Source of the DNA: DATCMH01 sp036563505
Lineage (GTDB): Bacteria > Pseudomonadota > Alphaproteobacteria > Rhizobiales > Beijerinckiaceae
DNA: 64,000 nt
Direction of reading: 5' to 3'
Assembly: GCA_036563505.1 (NCBI GenBank)
Contig: DATCMH010000024.1
Location: 62,001-126,000 of the forward strand
Below are positions 41,230 through 51,760 of this stretch, one piece after another. The notes below the pieces were generated by a model that saw nothing but the letters and a program-made list of their open reading frames with translations, searched no databases and had not been told where the DNA came from. The stretch's first letter is position 1; each line of letters begins with the position of its first letter. The position numbers and the translations under genes were made by a program.

Positions 41230-42518
41230 ACGAGGACGGGCGTCGCGGTCTGCACGCCGACGCCGAAGACGCGCTTGTAGCGCTCGACCTCGGCTTTGGG
41301 TCCCATGGCCTTCGTCGGGTTGTCGGAGAGCTTCACGGTCGGGCGGCCATCGGCCGAGATCACCTTGCAGACGATGGAGATCGGGTCGAGGCCGCCGTTC
41401 GGCACGAGGCCGCGGAAATCGTTGGTGAGGAGCGTGCCCCAGCCGTAGCCGATGCGCATGCGGCCGTGGAAGTGGTTGTGGACGTCGGTGATCGTGTCGG
41501 CGTCGAGCCCGTCCGAGAAGATGGCGAGCTTTGAGCGCGGGTCCTGGCCCCGCGCCAGCCACCAGTCGATCGCCTCCTCACCGCCCTCGATCGGGTCCTT
41601 GGAATCGATGCGGATGCCCGTCCACTCCGCGACCCAGGGCGGCGCTTCCTTCAGGAAGTGGCTCGTGCCGTAGGTGTCGGGGAGCATGACCCGCAGGTTG
41701 CCCTCGTAATCTTCCTGCCAGTCGGCGAGCACCTGGTAGGGCGTTCGGGCGAGCGCCGCGTCGTCGCTTGCCAGCGCCGCGTAGACCATCGGCAATTCGT
41801 GGGCGTTGGTGCCCACCGCCTCGACCTCGCGGCGGAGCGCAATGAGGCAGTTCGAGGTGCCGAGGAAGGACGCGCCTAGGCCCTCCTGCATCGCCTGGAC
41901 GCACCAGTCCTGCCAGAGGAAGCCGTGCCGCCGGCGGGTGCCGAAATCGGCGATGGACAGTTCCGGGAGGTGTCGCAGCCGCTCGATCTTCTCCCAGACC
42001 CGGGTCATGGCGCGGGCATACAGCACCTGCAGCTCGAACTTGGCCATGCCTTTCAGCACGCCGCGGGAGCGCAGCTCGTTGAGGATGGCGAGCGCCGGGA
42101 TCTCCCACATCGTGGTCTCGATCCAGGGGCCGTGGAAGGTGAGGACGTACTGCCCGTCCTGGCGCTCCAGGAGGTATTCGGGGAAGCGGAAGCCCTCGAG
42201 CCAGTCCATGAAGTCCGGCGAGAACATCTGCCGCTTGTTGTAGAAGGTGTTGCCGCGCAGCCAGGTGGACTCGCCGCGGGTGAGGCGCAAGCTCCGCACG
42301 TGGTCGAGCTGCTCGCGCAACTCACCCTCGTCGATGATCTCGCCGAGCCGCACCTGGCGAGAGCGGTTGTGGATGCCGAAGGTGACCTGCGTGTCGCGAT
42401 GGCGGCGAAAGATTGTTTGCGCCATCAGGAGCTTGTAGAAGTCCGTGTCGAGCACGGACCGGACGATCGGGTCGATCTTCCAGGTATGGTTGTAGACCCG
42501 TGTCGCGATGTCGACCAT
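41226..42518 (-). CDS. pncB: Nicotinate phosphoribosyltransferase
   Basis: PncB converts nicotinate and PRPP to nicotinate mononucleotide in NAD salvage. The 430-residue protein has SVLDTDFYKLLMAQTIFRRH, FGTRRRHGFLWQDW, GTSNCLIALRREVEAVGTNAHELPMVY (His expected as the autophosphorylation site), and SDGLDADTITDVHNHFHGRM. It is the first gene of a three-gene minus-strand operon. The link to fdhD may reflect demand for pyridine nucleotides or simple gene crowding. Confidence 0.95.
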   Translation of the reverse strand: MVDIATRVYNHTWKIDPIVRSVLDTDFYKLLMAQTIFRRHRDTQVTFGIHNRSRQVRLGEIIDEGELREQLDHVRSLRLTRGESTWLRGNTFYNKRQMFSPDFMDWLEGFRFPEYLLERQDGQYVLTFHGPWIETTMWEIPALAILNELRSRGVLKGMAKFELQVLYARAMTRVWEKIERLRHLPELSIADFGTRRRHGFLWQDWCVQAMQEGLGASFLGTSNCLIALRREVEAVGTNAHELPMVYAALASDDAALARTPYQVLADWQEDYEGNLRVMLPDTYGTSHFLKEAPPWVAEWTGIRIDSKDPIEGGEEAIDWWLARGQDPRSKLAIFSDGLDADTITDVHNHFHGRMRIGYGWGTLLTNDFRGLVPNGGLDPISIVCKVISADGRPTVKLSDNPTKAMGPKAEVERYKRVFGVGVQTATPVLV

Positions 42519-42592
42519 CGCCTGACGCTCCGCGAGCGTGGATCGGGCGGCGACCTTAGCGGAGGTGCGGGGGCGGGGGAAGCGCCGGGTCC

Positions 42593-42690
42593 GTCATTCC
42601 GGGGCTCGGCGCAGCCGAGAGCCCGGAATCCAGGAGTGCACTCGTTCCGCCTTGGATTTCGGGCTCGCGCTTCGCGCGCCCCGGAGTGAC
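42593..42690. repeat. Family A long palindrome, copy 5
   Basis: It starts GTCATTCCGGGGCTCGGCG and ends GCGCGCCCCGGAGTGAC, with inner GAGCCCGGAATCCAGG and TTGGATTTCGGGCTC. It lies between two co-directional minus-strand genes, after the PPOX-type gene's stop and before the pncB start. It is the shortest copy (98 bp). Confidence 0.82.
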
Positions 42691-42700
42691 GGCGGGTGGA

Positions 42701-43207
42701 TCAGCGCAGGTTGACCTTGGCCTGATCGGTCATCTCGGTCGGCGAGGAGCCGGTCACCGCGGCCTTCACGTAGCCGTAGAGGTGGAGAACGGTCGAGGAG
42801 GGGCTGTCCCAGTACTCGCCCTTGGCCGGCTTGACGCGGATGAGCGCCACGTCCGGGTCGTCGGTGCCGTTCGGGAACCAGGTGCGCATCCCCTCGGACC
42901 ACTTCTCCTGGATGCGGCCCTTGTCGCGGATGACCTCGGCCTTGCCGGACACCGAGACGTAATGCTGCTTCTCCGGGTCGCAGTAGCCGAGGTTCACCTC
43001 GTTGTCCCGGGAGATCTCGGTGGTCTTGCCGGAGCGCAGCTTGGTGAAGAACCAGAGATCGCCGTTCCCGTCGGCCTCCTGGTTGTACATCGGCCGCGAA
43101 TGCAGGGTGCCGTCGGTGTCGACGGTGGTCATCATGCAGATCTTCACGTCCTTGATGAGGGCGTAGAGCTTCTCGGCGTTCGGGTCGTTGTGGTGGCCGT
43201 GATCCAT
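42701..43207 (-). CDS. Pyridoxamine-5'-phosphate-oxidase-fold general stress protein
   Basis: This 168-residue protein has the split-barrel flavin-binding pattern MMTTVDTDGTLHSRPMYNQEADGNGDLWFFTKLRSGKTTEI, then VSVSGKAEVIRDK. It resembles general stress protein 26, which binds FMN or FAD or related flavins, not classical PdxH. The start is the ATG complement at 43205-43207 (MDHGHHNDPN). The longer frame upstream is antisense to mrp. Function beyond stress association is not known. Confidence 0.88.
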   Translation of the reverse strand: MDHGHHNDPNAEKLYALIKDVKICMMTTVDTDGTLHSRPMYNQEADGNGDLWFFTKLRSGKTTEISRDNEVNLGYCDPEKQHYVSVSGKAEVIRDKGRIQEKWSEGMRTWFPNGTDDPDVALIRVKPAKGEYWDSPSSTVLHLYGYVKAAVTGSSPTEMTDQAKVNLR

Positions 43208-43453
43208 GGCTCGTCTCCGTGAGTGGGGCGTCGATCCATCGGGTCGACGGCGACGGACGCAATCCTCGCCGGCCGGCACGTCGCGCGGCTGATCGCTCGG
43301 CGCGAACCCGACGGAGCAGGGGGCGTCTCGACAACGGCAGAGGTCGGCTTTGGTTTCGTGGCGGGCCTTCCCGATCCGGCGGCTTCCCGTCGCGCGTCCG
43401 GCCGCTTAAGTGACGTTTTCGACCGTCCCTCCTGCCTTTCGAGAGGCGCCCCC

Positions 43454-44590
<1,137 letters not shown>

Positions 44591-44685
44591 GGCGCCCCGG
44601 TCCGCTTCGGATCGAAAACCCCGTTGCGACGTTTCCTCGCAGGACCGTGGCCGTGCCGCGTCCGACCAGGAGGAAGTTGTCGCCC

Positions 44686-46692
44686 ATGCCCGAGACTGGC
44701 CCGGCTGCCGCGCCGCGCAACGAGGTGCAGCCGGTGGAAGCGCCGGGGCTGAGAGGCCTCCTGACGCTGGCGACCGCCGTCGTCGTTGTCACGGCGCTCG
44801 CCGTCGGCAAGGACATCTTCATCCCGATCGTGCTGGCGATGCTGCTCGGCTTCGTGCTGGCGCCTCTCGTCGATCTCCTGCGCCGCACCGGCATCGGACG
44901 GGTGCCGGCGGTGGTCGCAGCCGTGCTGCTCGCCATCACCATCATCGGCGCGCTCGCCGGTCTGATCGGCATGCAGGCCGCCGAGCTCGGGCAGGACCTG
45001 CCCCGCTACCAGACCACCGTGCGCGAGAAGGTTTCGGGGCTTCGCGAGACCGCCATTGGACGCCTGCCGGAGCTCGTCAAAAGCTTCGGGCGCGAGATGG
45101 AGAAGGCCACCGACGAGAAGCCGGCGCCCGGCCAGAGCGCGCCGCCCGCTCCACCGGCGGAGCCCGAGCCCCGGCCGCTGCCCGTCGAGGTGCACGCGCC
45201 CGATCCGACCCCGCTGCAGCTGGCGCAACGCTTCCTCGTCCCCCTCGTCAAGCCGCTCGCCACCACCGGCATCGTCCTCGTCGTCGTGATTTTCATCCTG
45301 CTGCAGCGGGAGGACCTGCGGGACCGCATGATCCGCCTCTTCGGCTCGCGGGACCTGCACAAGACTACCGTCGCCATGGACGACGCGGCGCGGCGCCTGA
45401 GCCGCTACTTCCTGATCCAGCTCGGGCTCAACTTCGGCTTCGGCGTGCTCATCGCCCTCGGGCTCTGGGCCATCGGCGTCCCGAGCCCGATCCTGTGGGG
45501 GATCGTCACGGCGCTCATGCGCTTCGTGCCGTATATCGGCTCGATCGTCAGCGCCGTCCTGCCCGCCGCGCTCGCGGCTGCCGTCGATCCGGGCTGGACG
45601 ATGCTCCTGTGGACGGTGGCACTCTTCGCCATCACCGAGCCGCTGATGGGCCACGTCGTCGAGCCCCTCGTCTACGGCCAGAGCACGGGCCTCTCGCCCT
45701 TCGCCGTCGTGGTGTCGGCGATCTTCTGGACCTGGCTCTGGGGACCGATCGGCCTCCTTCTGGCGACGCCGCTCACGCTTTGCCTCGTGGTGCTCGGCCG
45801 CCACGTCGAGCGCCTCGAGTTCTTCGACGTCCTGCTCGGGGACCGCCCGGCCTTGAGCCCCGCCGAGAACTTCTATCAACGCATGCTCGCCGGCGACCCC
45901 GACGAGGCGGAGGAGTACGCCGAGCAGCTCCTCAAGGAGCGCTCCCTGTCCTCCTACTACGACGAGGTTGCCCTGAAAGGGCTCCAGCTCGCTGCGAACG
46001 ACGCCAAGCGCGGCGTTCTCTCGGAGGGGCGGCTGGAGCGGATCAAGGACGCGATCAAGGGCATCGTCAGCGATCTGTCCTCCTACGAGGATGTCGAGCC
46101 CGCGGCGAGCGGGGGCGGCAGCGCCGCGGGCCCCAAGCCCGCCGAGAAGGGTATGGGCAAGGAGCCGCCGGTCGCGACTCCGGTGCCACCGGCCGAAACC
46201 CTCCCGCCCCAATGGCGGCACGGGAACGCGATCCTGTGCATCGCCGGCCGGGGACCGCTCGACGAGGCCGCTTCCGGGATGCTGGCCCAGCTCCTCCAGA
46301 AGCACGGGCTCGGCTCCCGCGTCCTTCCGCATGACGCGGTGTCCCGCGCCCATATCGGAGGCCTCGACGACGAAGGCGTCGCAATGGTCTGCATCTCCTA
46401 TCTCGAGATCAGCGGCAGTCCGGCGCATCTGCGCTACCTGATCCGCCGGCTCAAGCAGCGCCTGCCGGGCGCTCCGATCCTCGTCGGACTCTGGCCGGCG
46501 GAGGATGCGGTGCTCTCCGATCCGAGCCTGCGCCAGTTCATCGGAGCGGACTACTATGTGAGCTCGTTGCGCGAGGGACTTCAGGCCTGCCTCGAAGCCG
46601 CCCAGAAAGCGTCTGACGGCGAGGGCGAGGCGAAGGCCGAGATCGTGGCGGAACGGGAGCGCTCGGCCGAGCGGGTGAACTTGCCGGCTTAG
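44686..46692 (+). CDS. AI-2E/PerM-family membrane protein with C-terminal Rossmann-like domain
   Basis: In this 668-residue protein residues ~20-420 are an AI-2E transporter family unit of about eight membrane segments (LRGLLTLATAVVVVTALAVG, ILWGIVTALMRFVPYIGSIVSAVLPAALAA, FAITEPLMGHVVEPLVYGQSTGLSPFAVVVSAIFWTWLWGPIGLLLATPLTL). A helical linker leads to a C-terminal region (~505-640: AILCIAGRGPLDEAASGMLAQLLQKHGLGSRVL ... VCISYLEISG ... APILVGLWPAED) that looks like a cobalamin-binding-type Rossmann fold without its DxHxxG motif. A strong AGGAGG precedes the ATG. Substrate and role unknown. Confidence 0.88.
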   Translation: MPETGPAAAPRNEVQPVEAPGLRGLLTLATAVVVVTALAVGKDIFIPIVLAMLLGFVLAPLVDLLRRTGIGRVPAVVAAVLLAITIIGALAGLIGMQAAELGQDLPRYQTTVREKVSGLRETAIGRLPELVKSFGREMEKATDEKPAPGQSAPPAPPAEPEPRPLPVEVHAPDPTPLQLAQRFLVPLVKPLATTGIVLVVVIFILLQREDLRDRMIRLFGSRDLHKTTVAMDDAARRLSRYFLIQLGLNFGFGVLIALGLWAIGVPSPILWGIVTALMRFVPYIGSIVSAVLPAALAAAVDPGWTMLLWTVALFAITEPLMGHVVEPLVYGQSTGLSPFAVVVSAIFWTWLWGPIGLLLATPLTLCLVVLGRHVERLEFFDVLLGDRPALSPAENFYQRMLAGDPDEAEEYAEQLLKERSLSSYYDEVALKGLQLAANDAKRGVLSEGRLERIKDAIKGIVSDLSSYEDVEPAASGGGSAAGPKPAEKGMGKEPPVATPVPPAETLPPQWRHGNAILCIAGRGPLDEAASGMLAQLLQKHGLGSRVLPHDAVSRAHIGGLDDEGVAMVCISYLEISGSPAHLRYLIRRLKQRLPGAPILVGLWPAEDAVLSDPSLRQFIGADYYVSSLREGLQACLEAAQKASDGEGEAKAEIVAERERSAERVNLPA

Positions 46693-46703
46693 GGTTCAAC
46701 ATG

Positions 46704-46815
46704 GTCATTCCGGGGCCGCGCAGCAGAACCCGGAATCCACGGCTGGGTGAGCGGCCGCGAGCATCACTCGTCCTGAGCGTGGGTTCCGGCCTCGCCTGCG
46801 GCGCCCCGGAATGAC
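46704..46815. repeat. Family A long palindrome, copy 6
   Basis: It starts GTCATTCCGGGGCCGCGCAG and ends GCGCCCCGGAATGAC. It fills the convergent junction of the AI-2E-family gene and adenine deaminase. Confidence 0.84.
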
Positions 46816-46834
46816 GGCTCAGGCCTTGGTCGGC

Positions 46835-48538
46835 TCACTCCGTCACGAGCGCGAACCGGTCCACGTCGACGAGCCCGCGGTCGGTGATCTTGAGGTGGGG
46901 GATCACGGGGAGTGGCAGGAACGCGACCTGGAGGAATGGCTCGGGCAGAGCGGTGCCGAGCGCGCGCGCGGCCTCCCGGAGGGGATGGAGCCCGTCGCGC
47001 ACGGCCTCGTACGGGCGGTCGCTCATCAGGCCGGCGATGGGGAGCGAGAGCTCCGCCCGGACCTCGCCGTCCGAGGCCACGACGAAGCCGCCCCGGATCG
47101 CCCGGAGGCGGTTCACAGCCAGTGCCATGTCCGCCACGTCGACACCTACGACGCAGATATTGTGGCTGTCGTGCCCGACCGACGAGGCGATGGCGCCCAC
47201 TTTCAGCCCGAAGCCCTTCACGAAGCCGAGGCCGATGTTGCGATTGACGCCGTGGCGGGCCACCACCGCGACCTTGATCGCGTCCTGATCCAGGTCGACC
47301 CGCCGCTCGCCGCCGCGCACCGGCAGGTCGAGGCGCAGGTGCTCGGTGATGATCTTTCCGGGGATCACGCCGATGACGGATGCCGTTCCGCCCGAGGCCG
47401 CGATCCGGAAATCCTCCGCTGAGACTTCGGCAGCCTTCATGCTGTCGAGGCCGATGGGAGCGATGCTGCCACGCCCGGCGAACAAGTCCTCGCTGACGAA
47501 GCGTCCGCCGGCGATGACGTCAGAGACCGCACAGCTCTCAAGATCATCGAGCAGCACGATGTCGGCCCGGCGCCCCGGGGCGACGAGCCCGCGGTCGCGA
47601 AGGCCGAAGGCGGTCGCCGCGGTGAGCGACGCGGCGCGATACGCCGCGAGCGCCGGCGTTCCCTTGGCGATCAGCGTTCGGATCATGTGGTCGAGATGGC
47701 CCTCCTCGGCGATGTCGAGGGGGTTCCGGTCGTCGGTGCAAAGCGCCAGAAAGGGCGAGGTCTCGACGGTGAGCAGCGGCTGGAGCGCTGCCAGGTCCTT
47801 CGAGACAGAGCCCTCGCGGATGAGGACGGTGAGCCCCTTCCGGATCTTCTCCAGCGCCTCCTCGGCCGTCGTGGTCTCGTGGTCGGTGCGGATGCCGGCG
47901 GCGACGTAGCCGTTGAGGTCGAGGCCGGAGAGGAGCGGCGCGTGGCCGTCGACGTGGCGACCGGCGAAAGCCTCGATCTTGGCGAGGCAGGCGGGATCAC
48001 CCGCGAGCACGCCCGGCACGTTCATGAACTCGGCCAGGCCGATCACCTTGCGATGATCGCGGTAAGGCAGGAGGTCGGCGGCCTCGATCCGGGCGCCGGC
48101 GGTTTCGAGATGGGTCGCCGGCACGCAGCTTGAGAGCTGGACGCGCAGGTCCATGACGGTGCGGCTGGCGCTCTCGAGGAAGTAGTCGAAGGCGGCGGTG
48201 CCGAGCACGTTCGCCATCTCGTGCGGGTCGCAGATCGCCGTGGTGACGCCGTGGGGCAGCACGCAGCGGTCGAACTCGAGGGGCGTGACGAGGGACGACT
48301 CGACGTGCAGGTGCGTGTCGATGAAGCCCGGCACCGCGACCCGGCCCCGGCCCTCGATCACCCGCGTGCCGCGATAAATCCCGTAGGTGCCGACGATCGT
48401 GTCGCCGCAGACCGCGATGTCGGTGCGGGTCAGCGCGCCGGTGACAAGGTCGTAGAGGCGCACGTCCTTGACGACGAGGTCGGCCGGCGCGCTCCCGCGT
48501 CCTTGGGCGATCCTATCGGCCGTCGTTCGTCCTGCCAT
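46835..48538 (-). CDS. ade: Adenine deaminase (amidohydrolase family)
   Basis: This 567-residue enzyme converts adenine to hypoxanthine using a binuclear metal centre. Metal-binding motifs: GFIDTHLHVESSLVTP, LPHGVTTAICDPHEMANV and CTDDRNP. The C-terminal part has VASSVGHDSHNICVVG, typical of this subfamily. The ATG complement at 48536-48538 (MAGRTTADRIAQG) fits best; a frame extending upstream lies over the gap to the next gene. Confidence 0.94.
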   Translation of the reverse strand: MAGRTTADRIAQGRGSAPADLVVKDVRLYDLVTGALTRTDIAVCGDTIVGTYGIYRGTRVIEGRGRVAVPGFIDTHLHVESSLVTPLEFDRCVLPHGVTTAICDPHEMANVLGTAAFDYFLESASRTVMDLRVQLSSCVPATHLETAGARIEAADLLPYRDHRKVIGLAEFMNVPGVLAGDPACLAKIEAFAGRHVDGHAPLLSGLDLNGYVAAGIRTDHETTTAEEALEKIRKGLTVLIREGSVSKDLAALQPLLTVETSPFLALCTDDRNPLDIAEEGHLDHMIRTLIAKGTPALAAYRAASLTAATAFGLRDRGLVAPGRRADIVLLDDLESCAVSDVIAGGRFVSEDLFAGRGSIAPIGLDSMKAAEVSAEDFRIAASGGTASVIGVIPGKIITEHLRLDLPVRGGERRVDLDQDAIKVAVVARHGVNRNIGLGFVKGFGLKVGAIASSVGHDSHNICVVGVDVADMALAVNRLRAIRGGFVVASDGEVRAELSLPIAGLMSDRPYEAVRDGLHPLREAARALGTALPEPFLQVAFLPLPVIPHLKITDRGLVDVDRFALVTE

Positions 48539-48563
48539 GCGGCCTCTCCGATTCGGAGAGAAC

Positions 48564-49946
48564 CTAGCGCGCGCACTCGATGGCGACGACCCGGGCTCCG
48601 GTCTCGGCGACGATCTCGCCGGCCGTGCGGTTCGCACCGGCGCCGGCGGGCTGCGCCGCGACGCCGTTGGCGGACAGGAAGCCCTTGATGGCCTCGGCCA
48701 TCCTGGCCGGATGGGTCATGGGGGGCACGATTCCGGCGATCAGTCGCGGCTCCGGCGCGAGCGTGCCGACGAGCCCGACGAGGTTTCCCGAGCGATCGAA
48801 GATCGGCGCGCCGGCCCCGCCCGGCTGCAACGGCGCGGCGATCCGCGTGCCGTCGAGCGATCCCGGCGTCGCGACGAGGGACGTCGTGCCGGCGAGCGTG
48901 GCTTGCGAGAGCACGACCACGTCAGACCCGCCCTCGCCGAGCCGCGGCGCGGTGCCCGTCACCGCGGCCTCGGTCTCGAGGAGCGCGAGGCCGCTCGCCG
49001 CGTCGGCGCGCAGCACCCGCGCTTTGGCCTTGTTGACGCGAAGGTCGGGGCAGCTCTCGACCGCGGCGCTCGTCACCACCCGCCGCGGCGCGAGCGCCAG
49101 GCCCGTGGCGAAGAGGCCGATCCGCGTCTCAGGCGGCCGGCCGGGCGGCGTCGGCGCGGCGGTGGCGACGGGCGTCGCGGGTATGGTTTCGGGGAAGGCC
49201 GCGAAACTGTTCGCCACGGCGATGACGAGCTTGTCGAAGTCCTTCACCGACTTGTCGTAGCCGAGCGTGAAGCCGCGCACCCCCGCCGGGCCCGCGGCGT
49301 AGCGGATGTAGAACTTGCCCGTCGGGGTCTCGCCCGAGACCACCAGGATGTCGGGCCGCAGGAACTTGTAGGTCACCTGCCGCCCCGGGGTCGGCTGGTT
49401 GACGAGGCGCTCGAACAGGGCGGGCAAATCCTGCTCGCCGGGCTTCCAGGCGCGGGTGTCGAGGGTGACCTTGTCGTCCGCGCTCTGCCAGCGCGTGCCG
49501 CCGCCCTGGCCCGGCGCCGCTTCGGTCTTGGTGAGGAGCTTGCGCGGCAGGCCGACCTGCAGCCCGGTCCGCTCGTCGCGCACGGCCGCGAAGCCCACGC
49601 CGTCGCGGGCGCGCTGCGCTGCGGCCTGAAGGCCTGCCCGCGCCTTGTCGTCGAGGACGCCGTTGGCGTTGATCTTTGCCCGCTTCTGGTAGGCGACGAT
49701 CGCGTCGTAGGTGCGCTTGCCGAAGCTGCCGCTCGTGACGCCGTTGAAGTCCCCGGTCCAGACGAGGGCCTCCTGGATCGCCTTGCGGTCTGCCTCGGGC
49801 AGGGCCTCGAAGGCGCCTTTCGCGGCGTCGAGCGCCGGATCGGGCGCGGGCGTCGCCGCGGGCGGCGCGCCGGGCGCCTGGGCCTGAGTGGAGAGGGGGG
49901 CCGCCGCGAACAGCGCGCTCAGGCCGAAAGCCGCAACTCGTCTCAT
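48564..49946 (-). CDS. Exported peptidoglycan-binding / inactive trypsin-like protein
   Basis: This 460-residue protein has a signal peptide (ALFAAAPLSTQAQA). A PG_binding_1-like segment follows near 50-110 (AIQEALVWTGDFNGVTSGSFGKRTYDAIVAYQ), then a domain of unknown type, then a trypsin-fold C-terminal domain (~280-440). Where an active protease would have a TAAHV histidine it has TSAAVESC, and where GDSGGP would supply the serine it has GGAGAPIFD. Both catalytic residues therefore appear lost. A cell-wall binding or scaffold role is inferred. Confidence 0.82.
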   Translation of the reverse strand: MRRVAAFGLSALFAAAPLSTQAQAPGAPPAATPAPDPALDAAKGAFEALPEADRKAIQEALVWTGDFNGVTSGSFGKRTYDAIVAYQKRAKINANGVLDDKARAGLQAAAQRARDGVGFAAVRDERTGLQVGLPRKLLTKTEAAPGQGGGTRWQSADDKVTLDTRAWKPGEQDLPALFERLVNQPTPGRQVTYKFLRPDILVVSGETPTGKFYIRYAAGPAGVRGFTLGYDKSVKDFDKLVIAVANSFAAFPETIPATPVATAAPTPPGRPPETRIGLFATGLALAPRRVVTSAAVESCPDLRVNKAKARVLRADAASGLALLETEAAVTGTAPRLGEGGSDVVVLSQATLAGTTSLVATPGSLDGTRIAAPLQPGGAGAPIFDRSGNLVGLVGTLAPEPRLIAGIVPPMTHPARMAEAIKGFLSANGVAAQPAGAGANRTAGEIVAETGARVVAIECAR

Positions 49947-50170
49947 GTGATCCCCCGCTATTCGTGATCTGTGTGCCAGGCGAGACTACCGCACCCTGCG
50001 CCCGTCCGACAGCGGTCCCCGACGCCGGTTCGAAGCCGCATAACCATGCTTCAGGGTTGAGCAGCCGCGCCCAATTTGTCCGCAGGCGTATCCACCATTT
50101 GGGGGAGGGGCTGCGCGGCGCTCTGCGCTAAGGTCCCGCTTGCCCGGCGGACCGAGCTTGAGGGGGCCCG

Positions 50171-51274
50171 ATGACACCGGACCAGGCTTTCTCAGACCTG
50201 ATCGGTCGCATCTACGATTGCGCGCTCGATACGAGCCGCTGGCCCGAGGCGTTGGGCGAAATCGTCGGCCTGCTCCGCGGCGAGCTCGGCGATCTCACCG
50301 TCATCCATCCCCTGACCGGAACGTTCAAGGTCGCAGCGCTCCACAACTGGTCGGACGACCTGCTCCGGCGCATGCAGGAGAATATGCCGATCAACCCGGC
50401 GGCTCCCCTCGTCCTGACGGCCGCGATCGACGAGCCGATGTGCACGTCGCGCGATCTCGACATCGAAGCCTTCCACAACAGCCGATACTGGAAGCAGAGC
50501 TTCGGCGACACGGACTATTACGACTACCTGACGGCCGTCATCTCCCGCACACCCACGTCCGGCGGGGTCTGGGGCGTGTTCGGCCACGTGGAGCGCGGGC
50601 CGTTCAGCGATGCCGACCTCCAACTCGCCCGCATGATCTCGCCTCACATCCGGCGCTCCGTCGAGATCTCGGGCGTGCTCGGGCACGAGCGCGTGCAGGC
50701 CGGAACGCTACGCGCCGCCCTCGACGCGCTTGCCGCGGCGGCACTGATCGTCGAGCCTCAAGGCGTCATCCGTTTCAGGAACAATCAGGCCGAGCGGGAG
50801 CTCTCCCGCGGCGATATCATCCGCGAGCACCAGGGCCGGCTCGTTGGTATGACGGGTGAGGCGTCGAGGCTTCTAGCGACCGTGACGGCCGCGAAGCCGC
50901 GCAACGCACGGCGCGGCCTCGATGCGCTCCTCTCCAGCGACGCCGGCCGCGAGCTGCACGTGACCTGGGCCGAGGTCGAGCGGGTCGGCGAGGAACTGGG
51001 AAGTCCGACCCTGATCCTCCTGCGCGAGCCCGAAGCCACGCTGAACACGCCGCTCTCCTCCGCGGCGCGGCTGTATCGGCTGACGAACGCCGAATGCCAG
51101 GTGCTGGCGCAGGTGCTGAAGGGGCAATCCCTGCAGGAGATCGCCGAAATCCTCGGCGTTGCCCGCTCGACCGTGAAGAGCCACCTGGAAAGCCTCTATC
51201 GCAAGACCGAGACCCGCCGGCAGGCGGAACTCGTCCGCTCCGTCATGAGCCTGTCGTCCCTCCTGACGGCCTAG
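50171..51274 (+). CDS. LuxR-family transcriptional regulator with sensory N-terminal region
   Basis: In this 367-residue protein the N-terminal part (~1-170) looks like a PAS/GAF-type sensory region. The middle (~185-270, LIVEPQGVIRFRNNQAERELS) resembles a second PAS-like segment. The C-terminal HTH (~300-360) has LTNAECQVLAQVLKGQSLQEIAEILGVARSTVKSHLESLYRKTETRRQAELVR. No receiver domain is present, so a small-molecule signal is likely. Targets are unknown; the downstream small membrane genes are the closest candidates. Confidence 0.88.
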   Translation: MTPDQAFSDLIGRIYDCALDTSRWPEALGEIVGLLRGELGDLTVIHPLTGTFKVAALHNWSDDLLRRMQENMPINPAAPLVLTAAIDEPMCTSRDLDIEAFHNSRYWKQSFGDTDYYDYLTAVISRTPTSGGVWGVFGHVERGPFSDADLQLARMISPHIRRSVEISGVLGHERVQAGTLRAALDALAAAALIVEPQGVIRFRNNQAERELSRGDIIREHQGRLVGMTGEASRLLATVTAAKPRNARRGLDALLSSDAGRELHVTWAEVERVGEELGSPTLILLREPEATLNTPLSSAARLYRLTNAECQVLAQVLKGQSLQEIAEILGVARSTVKSHLESLYRKTETRRQAELVRSVMSLSSLLTA

Positions 51275-51428
51275 CTTGTGCCGCGGCCATGGGCAGGGCG
51301 GACGTCGATCTTTGTGCAGCGGCGTCCGCCAAACGGCGGACGCGGGCTCCGACCTCCTCGCCTACCCTCCTTCCCCAACGTCGAATCGCCCATCGCACAG
51401 CATTGGGCGCCCAGGGGGGAGGCGTTCG

Positions 51429-51752
51429 ATGGCATCGTTGTCGTTCGCGGACATCCTTGGGGCTGCAGCTTCGCTGTTGACGCTCGCCGCCTTCATGCAG
51501 CGGCGCATGTTTCCGATGCGGATCGCGGCGATCGGCGCGAACAGCTTTTTCATCGCCTATGGCGCGATCGGAAGTATTTACCCGGTTCTCGCGCTGCATT
51601 TGATCCTGCTTCCCGTCAACATGACGCGGTTCGCCGGGGAGTTCGTCCGCCGGCGGTCAGGTGCGGCTTCTGCCCCGGCGCCGGCCGCGTCGCATCCCCT
51701 GTGCTGGATGCGCTCGTCGCGTTTCGCCCCGAGCTGCGCGTGTCACCCGTGA
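51429..51752 (+). CDS. Small multi-span membrane protein, YgjV-like
   Basis: This 107-residue protein has three hydrophobic segments: FADILGAAASLLTLAAFMQ, IAAIGANSFFIAYGAIGSI and VLALHLILLPVNMTRFAGEF. A hydrophilic, Cys-containing tail follows. The pattern recalls YgjV/PQ-loop-related half-transporters, but identity is weak. It is the first of three closely spaced genes, followed 9 bp later by the second. Confidence 0.6.
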   Translation: MASLSFADILGAAASLLTLAAFMQRRMFPMRIAAIGANSFFIAYGAIGSIYPVLALHLILLPVNMTRFAGEFVRRRSGAASAPAPAASHPLCWMRSSRFAPSCACHP

Positions 51753-51760
51753 GGGCGGTC

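Noticed and set aside
43223..43453. Extended N-terminus of the Mrp-type ATPase from 43223.
   Set aside because: The added 77 residues show no DUF59 or other homology; the TTG at 43454 has a suitable ribosome site and starts at the domain edge.
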